Assembly: GCA_020736575.1 (NCBI GenBank)
Contig: JAGPYM010000006.1
Location: 1,178,001-1,242,000 of the forward strand
Reading direction: 5' to 3'
Length of the DNA: 64,000 nucleotides
Source of the DNA: Thelonectria olida
Taxonomy: Eukaryota > Ascomycota > Sordariomycetes > Hypocreales > Nectriaceae
Made by a program: the position numbers and the translations under genes. Below the pieces are notes generated by a model. That model worked only from the letters and a program-made list of their open reading frames with translations, did not search any database and was not told the DNA's origin. Below are positions 23,599-34,501 of this stretch, piece after piece (the stretch's first letter is position 1; the number at the start of each line of letters is the position of its first letter).

Positions 23599-23718
23599 AT
23601 GACAAACAGGCGGCTGACGAGGGAGAAAGAGGGGTTCGATTGTCGGGGCTGTAAGTCGAGAATGGGATATCGGAAGAGGACCCGTTGTGATGAGGTTGAT
23701 TTACGGTGTTCGGAGTGA
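23599..23718 (+). pseudogene. Zn2Cys6-like fragment, probable relic of a transcription factor
   Basis: ATG at 23599 opens MTNRRLTREKEGFDCRGCKS, followed by RMGYRKRTRCDEVDLRCSE and a TGA at 23716. The order FDCRGCKSR ... RTRCDEV..RC is that of the start of a GAL4-type binuclear cluster. The spacing between the second and third cysteines is 11 instead of the usual 6, and the reading frame ends before cysteines 5 and 6. The stop overlaps a possible GTGAGG donor (23715), so a real first exon cannot be ruled out. A possible downstream stretch at about 23770-23920 reads DSTLSSAKINSEWDVYPSW. No TF middle domain is found nearby. Best read as a decayed copy. Confidence 0.35.
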
Positions 23719-25408
23719 GGCAAAAGGCGAGCAAAGAGCGAGACTAAGCAGATGGTTTCAGGAGACCAGGATTCCACTTTATCATCGGCCAAGATTAACT
23801 CTGAATGGGATGTGTATCCGAGCTGGTCGAGTTGGGGCATGTTTCGAGTCGCCTACCTCCCTAACGATGAGGGAGCTGAATCGCGACTTGTTGCATCTCC
23901 ACAGAGTGAGAGCTTAGAATAGACGCATTCGTGCACTCCGGAGTATTCGTGGTATCTAGCAGTGTGTAAGGTAGGCGCCGCACTTGGCCGCAGTAAGCTC
24001 CTCGGACAATCAAGTCCAGCCATCCAGAGAACAACGGCTTCATCGGCAGGGCAGCGTGCAACGAGGAGAGATGCGTGCATTGTGACAGTACGCAGGGCGC
24101 AGCAGGCAGAACGCGGGTGTATCGTGTAATAGACGGGTGAATTAAGGCCAATCAATGCAACCTCTGGATATTATTTACCTCCTTCGTACTTACGGCGGCT
24201 GTACGAGATAGAAATCATCATCATGACTACCTTGAGTACCTTGGTTTGAGCCGGGGGTTGCCAGCTACCCTGGATCAATCTGGAGCGGAATAGGTCGTGA
24301 TTGTAGTCAAATTAACTAGGGCAGGTATACGATAGTGGCAAGAGGAACCAATTTATGCACTTTCATGCTCTTCCCCGAAGCAAACGCCTCTTCTCTGTGC
24401 CTTCCTCAGCTGTTCCATCCTGTCGTTCTCATGGCGACTTCCTCATTGTCGTTCTCAACCCCGCTTTCCCAGGGCCATTCAATACCCCACTCCCCATCTG
24501 CCACACTCCCACCCTCATTCCATCTCTGAACCGTCCAACCTCCGAACGCCGAGATATGCCCTTTCCAGCATCGTTGGGCTGGTCACAGTGAAGGTCCGTT
24601 TGCCCATCCTTCCCGAAACGGTAAGCTTGCCTGGTGCTCAAGCCTGGAGTCGAGACAGACGACGCCGACGGCTCGCACGGCGTCAATGGCGGTGCCGGCG
24701 CGGGTAAGTCGGGGCGTTGGGGGCGTCGTCATGAGTGCCCACTGTGCTCCATTTCCCACTGAAGATGGAGAGTGGATTGAGCGCTGCGTTAACATTTCTT
24801 AGCCGTTTCCCGCCTGCTGGAGGCTGAAAGCTGCTAAGGGAGAGCTCGGAAAGGTGGACTCTGGTGACCCCATCGAGATGCCGTACACGCTCCGTCGAAG
24901 CTCTCCGCTATCCGCGACCCCAGATGCCAGATGTCGTCGAGCCAGGCCTGTCTCGTCTCAAACGGAAGTGGCCTTGGCTAATCATGGAACGATTTCGCCG
25001 GGCCCCAGTGCAAGCAAGGCACTGCCGCACCAAGCTCCCGCTCTACTTCGTGCTACGGCCGGACAGCTCTCGCGTGTAAGATGCCGACATGTTCGGGGTT
25101 CGGCTGGTTGGCCCATGGTTGGAAGGTAGTTCCACTGATTTTCTGATGCGTATGCGTTGTGCGGAGCAAAGCTGGTGTCACGATTTGCGGCATGCGGCAT
25201 GATGCCCGTTGCTGGCTGAGACTGTGATGAGGGTGGTGAGGAGGGACGTCGTGGTGGTGCAGACCTGAGCATAAATATCTACCATCCCTTCCTCCCATCC
25301 CTTCATTCTTTCATCATCCTCATCTCTCTCATCTCTCTCACGTCTACAACTCTTCTTCTTTCTCCCCCTTTCTCCACGATAAACTAATAACCACTTACAA
25401 CCGCCAAA
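23719..25408. other. Intergenic, upstream region of formate dehydrogenase
   Basis: No gene can be supported in about 1.5 kb. The last 140 bp form the promoter listed separately. Confidence 0.6.
25271..25408 (+). promoter_or_regulatory. Core promoter and 5' leader of formate dehydrogenase
   Basis: ATAAATA at 25271-25277 is a TATA-like box. It is followed by an almost pure C/T tract to about 25380 and an A-rich leader ending CCGCCAAAATGG. This layout is typical of strongly expressed fungal genes. Confidence 0.55.
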
Positions 25409-27066
25409 ATGGTAAGTTTCCTGTCTCTTTCCCATTCCCCTCTTCCCCGCTCTTCCATCTACATACCTGGATGGCATTATCTCAATATCTCCTCGACAAT
25501 GACAATACTGACATTCATCAATAGGTCAAGGTTCTTGCAGTCCTCTACGACGGTGGCCAGCACGCCAAGGATGTACGTATTCATCTCCTTCCTTTACCGC
25601 TCTTTTATCCCGTGTCTTCGCTGCAATGCCACCGAAACATCTCAATATCAATGAGTGGTGGTTGAGTCCTGCGCTCCCCACACGCACATTGCTCACCCCT
25701 CCGCGCGCCGATCCCCAAACGCGGGGAAGAAGCACTGCCGCTCCTTCGACGCAACGATCCAACATCAGCCCAACCAGATGCGGGGGTGGTCGATAATTTG
25801 GGCTCAATGCTGTCTTGTGGCTTGCTCGCTTTTCTTTTCCCTGGTGGTGGTGGGCTTGCATGATGCATGTGCAGTGCAACACTCTCTCTCCACTTACACA
25901 CGAATACAACATCACCACATTAGCCGTTGGTAAAAAGAGCAGTCGACTAACATGGATATCTCCGCAATAGGTCCCCGAACTTCTCGGAACCACTGAGAAC
26001 GAGCTCGGCATCCGCAAGTGGCTCGAGGACCAGGGTCACACTCTCGTCACCACCTCCGACAAGGACCGTGATGGCTCCAAGTTCGACGAGGAGCTCGTCG
26101 ATGCCGAGATCATCATCACCACCCCGTGAGCTTGCTTGACCCAATTGATCGAGATCCACTCCAGCTAATGCGCATCATAGCTTCCACCCCGGTTACCTGA
26201 CTGCTGAGCGTCTGGCCAAGGCCAAGAACCTTAAGCTCGCCGTCACTGCTGGTATCGGCTCCGACCACGTCGACCTCAACGCCGCCAACAAGACCAACGG
26301 CGGTATCACCGTCGCTGAGGTCACCGGCTCTAACGTCGTCTCTGTCGCCGAGCATGTCATCATGACCATCCTCGTCCTCATCCGCAACTTCGTTCCCGCC
26401 CACGAGCAGATTGAGCGTGGTGAGTGGGATGTCGCTGCTGCCGCCAAGCAGGAGTACGATCTCGAGGGCAAGGTTGTCGGTACCGTTGCCGTCGGCCGCA
26501 TTGGTGAGCGTGTCCTCCGCCGCCTCAAGGCCTTCGACTGCAAGGAGCTCCTCTACTACGATTACCAGCCCCTGTCCGCTGAGAAGGAGGCGGAGATTGG
26601 TGCCAAGCGCGTCGACACTCTCGAGGAGCTCGTCTCCCGCTGTGACATTGTCACCATCAACTGCCCTCTCCACGAGAAGACCAAGGGTCTCTTCAACAAG
26701 GAGCTCATCTCCAAGATGAAGAAGGGCTCTTACCTCATCAACACCGCCCGTGGTGCCATCGTCGTTAAGGAGGACGTTGCCGATGCCATCAAGTCTGGCC
26801 ACCTCGCCGGTTACGGTGGTGATGTCTGGTTCCCCCAGCCTGCTCCTGCCGACCACCCTCTGCGAACCGTCAAGAACCCCTTCGGTGGCGGTAACGCCAT
26901 GGTCCCTCATATGTCGGGTACTTCCCTCGATGCCCAGAAGCGTTATGCCGACGGCACCAAGGCTATCTTGACCAGCTACTTCAGTGGCAAGTTCGACTAC
27001 CGCCCCGAGGATCTCATCGTCCACGCCGGTGACTACGCCACCAAGGCCTATGGCCAGCGCAAGTAA
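25409..27066 (+). CDS. FDH: NAD-dependent formate dehydrogenase
   Basis: Oxidises formate to CO2 with NAD+; a D-2-hydroxyacid dehydrogenase family enzyme, cytosolic here because no targeting peptide is seen. Exon 1 is only the ATG (25409-25411), directly followed by GTAAGT. Intron 1 is 25412-25524. Exon 2 (25525-25572) gives [16 protein letters not shown]. Intron 2 is long (25573-25970, 398 nt). Exon 3 is 25971-26125, intron 3 is 26126-26180, and exon 4 runs to 27066. Total is 363 residues, normal for the family. Catalytic and binding features are present: SNVVSVAEH (Asn), GTVAVGRIG nucleotide-binding loop, INTARGAIV (Arg), [15 protein letters not shown] (Asp/Gln) and [11 protein letters not shown] (His). 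Codon use is strongly C-ending, consistent with high expression. Confidence 0.96.
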
Positions 27067-28473
27067 ATTTGTGCTAACCAAGGCTTCGGGGACGTCTATG
27101 ACCACGGCAGAGAACCTCAGGGAATGAATTCAACTTGATGGACTCCGGTGGTTAGGGAGCGGGTGCAATCATGATTTGCCATACAGAACCTTAGAGAGAG
27201 GGCGGCTTTTGTACCAAGATCCCAATGGAGCGACGCGGGAAAAGAAGAGCGTCGTAGACATGAGAGAAATGAATTAATAAAAAAAACTTTAATCTACACA
27301 CGGTTCCAACCCTGCCTTGATGAAGCCTTCCGATACCTTACCCTCACTCTCGAGCGATGATGAGATGTATCACACAGAGTTGGCTTCGATACCAGAGCCA
27401 TAATCGAAACATCGACGACAGAATTCTGAATAGTTTCTCATTTCATGACTGATCCTAATACTTTGAAAAGGTTTCTTCCAGGTACTTATAAACGCAAGAA
27501 TAAATACCCCAAGCTAATGGAAGATAAATAGGTAGACTTGCTATGCTGCATGTTGATCGATGAGGAGCTCTTCATGCTGAGGACTCAGAAAATCTCGGGC
27601 TGGTATGGAAGAGATGCGCCGCTGCGGAAAACTCATCAACAGCAAAGGTTTCAGCATCTGTTCGCACATCAATACGACCCCGTTCACTTGTCTGCCATCA
27701 CCTATTATTCCATTCCGGAGTTGAAGGAGTCTTCTAGTGGCTTCACCGTGTGTCAAGATTCTCTGGGCTCCTGCCCCGAGTGAAGGCAAACCGGGTATCG
27801 TGAGGCATCATTGGAGTCAAGACGACGCCGTGGTGTTCCCTCCACGAGGGGAGATTTGTGGGCAGAGCTAGACGGAAGAGGAAATGCCAGGAACGCCGCA
27901 AGTTTGGGGTCGACGGAGACATCCCCCAGGGCGATGAGAGGGTTGATGGTTTTTTGTTTGGCCTTGTTAAGACGTTGCTGCAATGCTACGACCCTGGTGA
28001 CTGAGGGTTTCAACATCAGCCACCCCCTGTCCGCAAACCCGATTTCGGGGACGGGACGAGGCCGTCTTTAAGGCCCCCGAGTCGTCTTTGGCAAATCAGG
28101 AAGCCGAGAAAACAATAAAGCCTTGGGTCCCCGAGGCGGTCATCTCGGATTGCGGCAGGGCTGCGTGGAGGGCCTTCACCTAAGCGCCCTACCGACGGGC
28201 TGAAGGGCTGAAGCAGAAGCCACAGGCGCCTATGGACTTGGCAGACGGCGAGCGAGGCTTGCGGTATGTCTTTCATATCGAATTACCGCGATCGCAGCAA
28301 TTCGACCTTACCTTGAGGTGTATAAAGATAAGTATGAATCAACTGCCTCTCTCCATATCACGAACTCAGAAGAAACTACCCATTCCTCTCACCAGTGATA
28401 AGACAATCAATTTCTTTGGCTTGTACAGTTTCATTCCTGTCTATTATTCTCACTCTGCTAGTAACTTAAAGTC
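27067..28473. other. Intergenic, no supported gene (1.4 kb)
   Basis: 3' region of formate dehydrogenase and promoter side of the next gene. The poly-A tract near 27277-27290 may be part of its 3' end. Short frames on both strands lack any family signal. Confidence 0.6.
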
Positions 28474-30195
28474 ATGGACAACCTCGGTCAATATGAACTG
28501 GACAACCTTTGGGCAGATGAGAGCCCGATTCCGCGCGGCTCTCCTACCACGAAGCCTCGCTGCGACCTCATTGACGCCTATGCTCTATTCACGACATTTC
28601 TGTGCTTCCTCGGGTGTTGCCTTGTCGTCAGTCCGTGGGCGGCGTGGTACCTTGGCTTCACCTACCAGATCGTCGTCATTGGCGTCTTTCTCAGCATTAT
28701 GAATGTGTGCAACCGTCGGATTGCCAGCCACTTCTTCATCGTCTCCGAAGTTCACTGGGGAAAGTCGACCCTGCAGAACTTGGACGCTATCATGCAACAA
28801 TCAGTTTTGGCTCCCAATGCGAGTCTCGTCTGGCGCGCTGCCATTTTCTTGCTCATGGCGCTGCCTGTTGGGCTGAGTGTCGCTTACAAGACCTTCACGG
28901 ATGGCCAAGCGGGCAGGATCGTGACGCAATATACGGCCGGCTACTATGGAGTTTACAACCGGCCGATGGAGAATAGCGACCAGCAAACTTACAGCCTGAT
29001 CGATGCCATGGCGCCCTTGCGGCGAGTGGCCAGCAGGGATACCAACTTCCCTAACGATTCCGACCTTCCCCTGATGATCGGTTACAACCTAGTCATGCTT
29101 AGTGAAGAAGAGGTCGTCATGCTGGACATGCCCAACGACGTCAACTTGGGGATCATCCAGGGCCAGCTTGCTGTTGATGAGGAGATGCGCCTCTCGGCCG
29201 ATATCCGCGGCACACTGGCCAGGTACAACTCTTCCACCGAGAAACTGCTCAAGGACGACGACTTCTGGGAGAAGTACATGGACAGGATGACAAGTATAGA
29301 AACGTACGAAGGCTGGCGAGTTGCCCTGGCTCACAGTGCCTATCCAATGGCCTGGGCTGCTGTCGGGGGTTATCGACACCCAGACGGACAGAGCGGCGTG
29401 TCCGGCAGCGAATCCTCGCTCACGTTCTACACGTCGGATGATTGGAACGCCAGCTACGTCGACGCCTTTCGCAATTCGACCTTTTCCCTCATGTTCAACC
29501 TCTACCGTCTCCCGTGCTCCGTCACGTGGAGCATCAACTCGAGCAGCGTCTTGCTGACCTCTGCAGCCTGTAACACGACAGAGACTAGGCCTGTTGTGAT
29601 ATCCATGCTGCACGACTACTGGGGGCTCGAGGATAAGACCATGATGGACGCTCTCCCGTTTGCCATTGACCAGTTCTGGGACGAGCGCCCATCCTCGCCC
29701 TGGAAAATGCCCATGGCCGCCATGAGCGCTGTAGCTCTTTGGGTAGGACGTTGGAAACACATGCTGCACGACTATGAGAAAGAACAGTTCCTCCTCGAGT
29801 TTAACTACAAGGACGTGCCCGAAACATTCGAGGTGTTGCGCCACGCCGTAAACGCGAAAGCCGTGCTTTACGTCGTTTTCGCCATCCAGCCGCTCCTGAG
29901 TCTGGCCATGCTGGGGGCGACGGTCTGGCTGTACTCTGCGCCCGTCGGGAGCGGCTTTGGGCTTGTGTCGATACTGGCCAGTATCAAGACGGACAGCCTG
30001 GCTATTGTATGCGGCGCGGGACTGTCTGGAGAGCTGGAAGAGCGCGTCCAGTTGAAGTTGCGTGTGCTGGAGAGCGATGCGGCTGATCAGAATGACGAAT
30101 TTGTCAGTGGACGAATAGTATCGGAATTGAAGGAGCTGCAGGAGTATGAGTATACGGAAACAAAGGGTATCAAGAAGGGAGGGAAATATGCTTAA
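28474..30195 (+). CDS. Multi-pass membrane protein of unknown function
   Basis: Intronless, 573 residues. Hydrophobic segments are visible at about residues 35-80 (two helices, LFTTFLCFLGCCLVV and YQIVVIGVFLSIMNV), 118-140 (WRAAIFLLMALPVGLSVAYK) and 472-505 (AVLYVVFAIQPLLSLAMLGATVWLY). Between the third and last lies a domain of about 330 residues with N-glycosylation sequons (NAS, NSS, NDS, NST, NTT) and paired cysteines, probably extracytosolic. The tail after the last helix begins GFGLVSILASIKTDSLAIVCGAGLSGEL, a block I associate with fungal-only membrane proteins. The overall layout resembles DUF3176 proteins such as the one at 43866, but I see no direct sequence match. Function is unknown. 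Confidence 0.82.
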   Translation: MDNLGQYELDNLWADESPIPRGSPTTKPRCDLIDAYALFTTFLCFLGCCLVVSPWAAWYLGFTYQIVVIGVFLSIMNVCNRRIASHFFIVSEVHWGKSTLQNLDAIMQQSVLAPNASLVWRAAIFLLMALPVGLSVAYKTFTDGQAGRIVTQYTAGYYGVYNRPMENSDQQTYSLIDAMAPLRRVASRDTNFPNDSDLPLMIGYNLVMLSEEEVVMLDMPNDVNLGIIQGQLAVDEEMRLSADIRGTLARYNSSTEKLLKDDDFWEKYMDRMTSIETYEGWRVALAHSAYPMAWAAVGGYRHPDGQSGVSGSESSLTFYTSDDWNASYVDAFRNSTFSLMFNLYRLPCSVTWSINSSSVLLTSAACNTTETRPVVISMLHDYWGLEDKTMMDALPFAIDQFWDERPSSPWKMPMAAMSAVALWVGRWKHMLHDYEKEQFLLEFNYKDVPETFEVLRHAVNAKAVLYVVFAIQPLLSLAMLGATVWLYSAPVGSGFGLVSILASIKTDSLAIVCGAGLSGELEERVQLKLRVLESDAADQNDEFVSGRIVSELKELQEYEYTETKGIKKGGKYA

Positions 30196-30831
30196 GGAAG
30201 GGTAGAAGCCTTGGGAACGAGCTTTGCTTGAGTGTGCGTGCTTGTCCTCATAAACACCAAACTCGGCTTCGTCAAGCACATACGACCATAGCTCTTAGAA
30301 AACACTGGGTCCCGTCTGCTCCCCGCACGTTAAGCTGAGAAGCGGCGAACTAGTACTCGGGTCGGTGACGACCGGGGAATCCTCGCTGTTGTATGTTTTC
30401 TTTTTTGCGTGTGTTACGTCTTGTATTTTTTGTAGTTTGTTTTTGACTGGCTTCCGTCAAGATGTCTTGTGTTGGTTGAGTTGGGTCTCAACTCAACCCG
30501 CGCAGCATAAGTGGGGCCGCTTTCCTACCCATGACTGAATCTATCACTTGGTAGAATGGGAAGCAATAAGACTGTATAGTAATGAAGTTAATCAATGGCC
30601 GTCATTCGCAGCTCTTTAATTTATAAATTAAGTACAGTAAACGTATATATACTTGGCACCGCCGCCAAAGTCTTTATGTAGGTATGCAGCTCGACATGCA
30701 AGCCTGCCTGCCCGTGGCCCTAATCATGAAACTCCCCATCCAACGTATGTAAGTACATATGTACGTGTGCATGATCTTGTCATTCGTGAGATACATCTCC
30801 AAAGGAGTGCTGTTCTTGTGTTTGATGGAGG
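30196..30831. other. Convergent intergenic region
   Basis: 3' regions of two convergent genes; AT-rich around 30570-30660 (ttaatttataaattaag). No gene is seen. Confidence 0.6.
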
Positions 30832-32823
30832 CTACTTCCAGAATTGCCACCACTTTTTCCCATCGCTGCTGCCGGGCCGTCTCCTGGTAGCCACGTCGTC
30901 TCGGCCGTGGATGCGCCAGAAGTACACGGGTATGCCGGCCACGACGAAGATGACGACTGTGAGGGTCTGAAGGGGTTGAGCGAAGACGGCACGGCTCAGA
31001 AGGAAGAGGCTCACGCAGCAGAATATGATGGGGGTTGTTATCCACGTCTTGTACGGTCGCTCGAGCTGAGGTTCGCGGACGCGTAGGACAATCAGGCCGA
31101 GGACTGTGATGAAGTAAAAAGTGTATCCTGCGACGCCGTAAAAGGTGACGAGCGTGCTGAACTCGCCCACGACGCAGTACCCTGCGGTGAGCACGCTGTT
31201 GAGAATCAGGGCGTAGACGGGCGTGTAGAACAAGCCCGTGTCCTCGTCGCCACACAGCTTGCGGAGTTTCTTGCTGAACCAGTTGCGCGAACGCAAAGTA
31301 GTAAGACCCTGGTCTTCCTCGCTGCCAACACCCAAACGGCCAAAGATGGCCGGGATATATCCCTCCTTGCCGGCAACGTAGGCGAGACGGCTCGATGTAA
31401 AAGTAGATGAGTTGAGGGCACCAAAACAACTGGCACTCACGATAAGAGCGAGGATCAAGGAACCCGGGCGCCCAAATACCTGGGAACCGAATAGCACGCC
31501 GACTGTGTTGGTGCCATTCATAGTATCCATGGGCAGCACGAGGAAATAGGCAATGTTAGCCAGCACGTAGGACAGAATGACCAGCGGCATAGCCGTGTGA
31601 ATCACTCGTGGCAGGTCTCGAGAAGGATTCCGAAACTCGCCCACCACGTAGTTGGTCTGCGCATCGAAAGAAAGGGGTAAGCTTCATGATCCCACTGCGA
31701 CTTTGCCATCGGCACTTACATTGTCCCATCCATCGTATGCCCATAAGCCAGCATATAATGCTAGAGCCCACGCTGACATGTCCATAGACGTGTTTTCAAA
31801 CCAAGGGTGCGTCTTCCACTCGACAGCAGCCTTGCCCTTCCACGTCTTGCCAGTGATGGTCACCACAACACCCGTAACCGTAACGCCAAGCAGCGCCACA
31901 AACTTCATAAACATGAGCATATCGTTCAGTCGAGTCCCGACCCGCGTAGATATACAATTTAGAAACGTCACCACCACGAGACCCACAAGCGCTACCGCCT
32001 TGTTGATCCAGGGGCTGAGCATCTCGGCGTCAGGCCCGATAAAGGCCCGCACTAGATACTCACCCATGATGATGGCAATGATGGCCGCGCTGCCGGGCTT
32101 GAGGACAAGCATGGCTACCCAGGTGAACAGGAATCCCGACAACTCACCAAACGTCTTGGCCAAGTATACCTGCGCTCCGCCGTTCAGTGGGATTGCACCT
32201 CCGAGTTCCGCATAGCTTGCGGCTCCCGTCCAGGCCAGAACTCCGGCGACGACCCAAATGACTAGGGCTGCACCAGGCGAGCCAATCTTGGCGCTGACCT
32301 GACCTGGTGAAGAGAAAATACCAGACCCAATGATCAATCCGACTATTAGCGACAGCCCGTTGAGGTACGTCAACGTCTTGTGCTTCTCCAGAGATCCACC
32401 TCCCAGACCGCCAGTCTGTCGCGCCGCCGAGATGGGCGCTCCAATGGGCGCATATCCGCTGCCTCCTGCCGTCGAGCTCAATGGGAACAGGTTAGGTGTA
32501 AAATCGAATGCCGACGACACAGAGTACGACCGTCCCAACCGTCCTGCCGGGTTTGCGCTGTCCAGAGGATCATCCTGCTCCAGCGACAACCGTCGCGATG
32601 AGGATATGCTGGGCCGCGAGGAGACCTCGGTGGTGCCCTCGTCGTCGACTCGGCTCGAGCTAGCCAGAGATGCAAGCTCAAGCGAGTCCCGCGTGTTCGG
32701 TGCCAGCCCGTACGGTGCCATTTGCGAACGGTTCGAATGATTCCCCCCTCTGTTACTCCCTTGGAGCCCTTCGATCGACTGCCGGTAATGTTTCCTTTCG
32801 AGCGAGGCTGGATCTAGTAGCAA
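30832..32823 (-). CDS. LAT-type amino-acid transporter (APC superfamily)
   Basis: Two exons: 32823-31720 and 31656-30832, intron 31657-31719 (GT-AG), joined YDGWDN|TNYVVGEF. Total is 642 residues. The first 140 or so residues are Ser-rich, disordered and probably cytosolic, a likely regulatory tail. The transport core starts LTYLNGLSLIVGLIIGSGIF, the APC/LAT signature, with twelve hydrophobic segments. Other conserved stretches are NGGAQVYLAKTFGELSGFLF, ALYAGLWAYDGWDN and GEFRNPSRDLPRVI, which match L-type amino-acid transporters and fungal Mup1-like permeases. The end is GKKWWQFWK. An internal ATG (MAPYGLAPNT) could be used instead of the first one. Substrate is probably a neutral amino acid or methionine; this is inference from the family. 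Confidence 0.92.
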
Positions 32824-33285
32824 TAGCGCATAGCGATCAAATTAGATTATCCAAATTCGAGGGAAAGGAGACCGTGTCGAATGTCGTGAGGAGTTGGTGT
32901 CGTGGAAGCCAGCCAGTAGGTGTTGTTATACTCGTAATTATGTATCGTAATTAGTCGTGAAGCAATATCTCTGATAAACTTGTCCTCCAAATAAAAAGGC
33001 CTTCGTCAAGTAAAAAAAGATTCGTGTTATACCAAACCGGGGTAACGTGTGAATTGTTGAAAGGAGACAAAGGTAAAGGAGATTCAGAACCAGCGAAGTG
33101 GTCCAGAGGCTCCGTTCCGCTCTTGGTTATTGTCCATCAAAAGCGGCATACCCCACGATCATTGGCCAGACCCGCTCGGAGCACCAGCCACAACAGGGAT
33201 TAGGTAATGAAGGTGGCTGGACCTAGCGTTTCTCGACATCATGGCATGAGGCAGCCGGTATTGACAACACTCCAACATCAACAAC
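32824..33285. promoter_or_regulatory. Divergent promoter region of the transporter and the FAM32A-like gene
   Basis: 462 bp between two divergent ATGs with no coding stretch. A-rich tract near 33010. No defined operator was recognised. Confidence 0.5.
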
Positions 33286-33752
33286 ATGGGTTCCGACGAG
33301 TACGCCGCTGTTGGAGGTGGCGGCGCCCTCAAACTGAAAGGCGTCAAGGTGCACAAGAAAAAGAAGAAGCGCGACAAGTCGGATCTCGAAAAGAATCTTG
33401 GCACCGACCTAGTCAAGACGGCCAGCGACTCCGAGGGCAAGAAGAAGAATAAGCCCAAGCTCGAGAAGGAAGCCGAGGTGGAGGAAGAAGACGATTACGA
33501 AGGACCCGTGGAGCGAAGGACAGAATCCGAGCGACGGCACGAAGAAATCAAGCGCAAGAGGGTAAATCTCCAACAACCTTACGTCTCACTCAGCGGACTG
33601 ACATTTACAATCTACAGCTCCTGGGACTGACCGACACCAAAGGCGGCCGACCTGAACTGCTCAAGACGCACAAGGAACGAGTGGAAGAGCTCAACACCTA
33701 CCTGTCGAGGTTAAGCGAGCACCACGACATGCCTAGAATTGGACCTGGCTAA
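33286..33752 (+). CDS. FAM32A-like (DUF1754) nuclear protein
   Basis: Two exons, 33286-33561 and 33618-33752, with intron 33562-33617; 136 residues. N-terminal half: GGGALKLKGVKVHKKKKKRD, lysine-rich, then an acidic stretch EEEDDYEGPVERRTESERR. C-terminal half: LLKTHKERVEELNTYLSRLS followed by EHHDMPRIGPG. This short-basic-N plus HKERVEELN..L..L.EH.D.P end is the FAM32A pattern. Human FAM32A acts in the catalytic spliceosome near the 3' splice site. A role in splicing here is inferred from the family. Confidence 0.85.
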
Positions 33753-34501
33753 GGGAATGTTGGCGATACAAGACGAGCGATGGAAAGACGAATGACCTTA
33801 CTGGTGGATGGGAGTTGACGGCGTTATTTGAATACCCTGGAACTACGTATCAATGCGAAATCGTTCGTACATTCTCGATTTGTCGTGTAGTAAGCAAGAC
33901 TCCATGTGAAACACGGCTGAACCAGATGTCTGGATTTCGAGACACCCGACCACCTGTGCATTGATCACTGCTTAACCTGCTCCTAAGACTCGGAAGGGGC
34001 TTGGCATGGTCTGGGGGATCTTTGTTCCTCGCGAGGCAATGCACTCTGCTGCGCGTTCAATCCTGAAGAATCATTCAGAGATATTCCTAATTTTTGGCAA
34101 ATAAGCCGTTCTCGAATTGTGCGCTGATTAAGTAATTTCTACAGTGAAATATACCAACAAGCCAATGTACCTACACGCAGCTCATGCTATGCAAACCCAT
34201 TTGCTCAATCAATCCACACCAGACACACACAACCGTTTCGTTGCTCAAATCTCCTTTGTCTAGTTCCCATGCTTCCATTCTGCTCTGAGCGTCTGATATC
34301 GCTCCCCATGTCTATTAATTCCCAATATATTTTCCAATTTCCAAATACCCAAGATGAATTTCGTTAAAGAGAGAACCGTCGTAAATTTCGTAAGTCGCTC
34401 AGCCCGATCGGAAACCTCGCTCAAAAGACTCCATTAGGAGAGGGGGGGTGCGTGCCATGTGCGAATGCATCATAGGGCAAGGTAGTGATGCCAATGTCAC
34501 T
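33753..34501. other. Convergent intergenic region (0.75 kb)
   Basis: No supported gene. AT-rich between 34080 and 34400; probably the 3' ends of both neighbours. Confidence 0.6.

Noticed and set aside
25655..25933. Open frames inside formate dehydrogenase intron 2
   Set aside because: They lie wholly within a well-bounded GT-AG intron and have no family signal.
26116..27105. Long antisense frame of 329 codons opposite formate dehydrogenase
   Set aside because: A shadow caused by C-ending codon bias of a highly expressed gene; the plus strand carries the conserved enzyme.
28474..30195. Treating the orphan membrane protein as DUF3176
   Set aside because: Topology is similar, but the WxLE/ITLN/RGPWGS blocks are not present.
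29089..30279. 396-codon antisense frame opposite the orphan membrane protein
   Set aside because: Lacks domains and hydrophobic helices; the plus-strand product has clear membrane topology.
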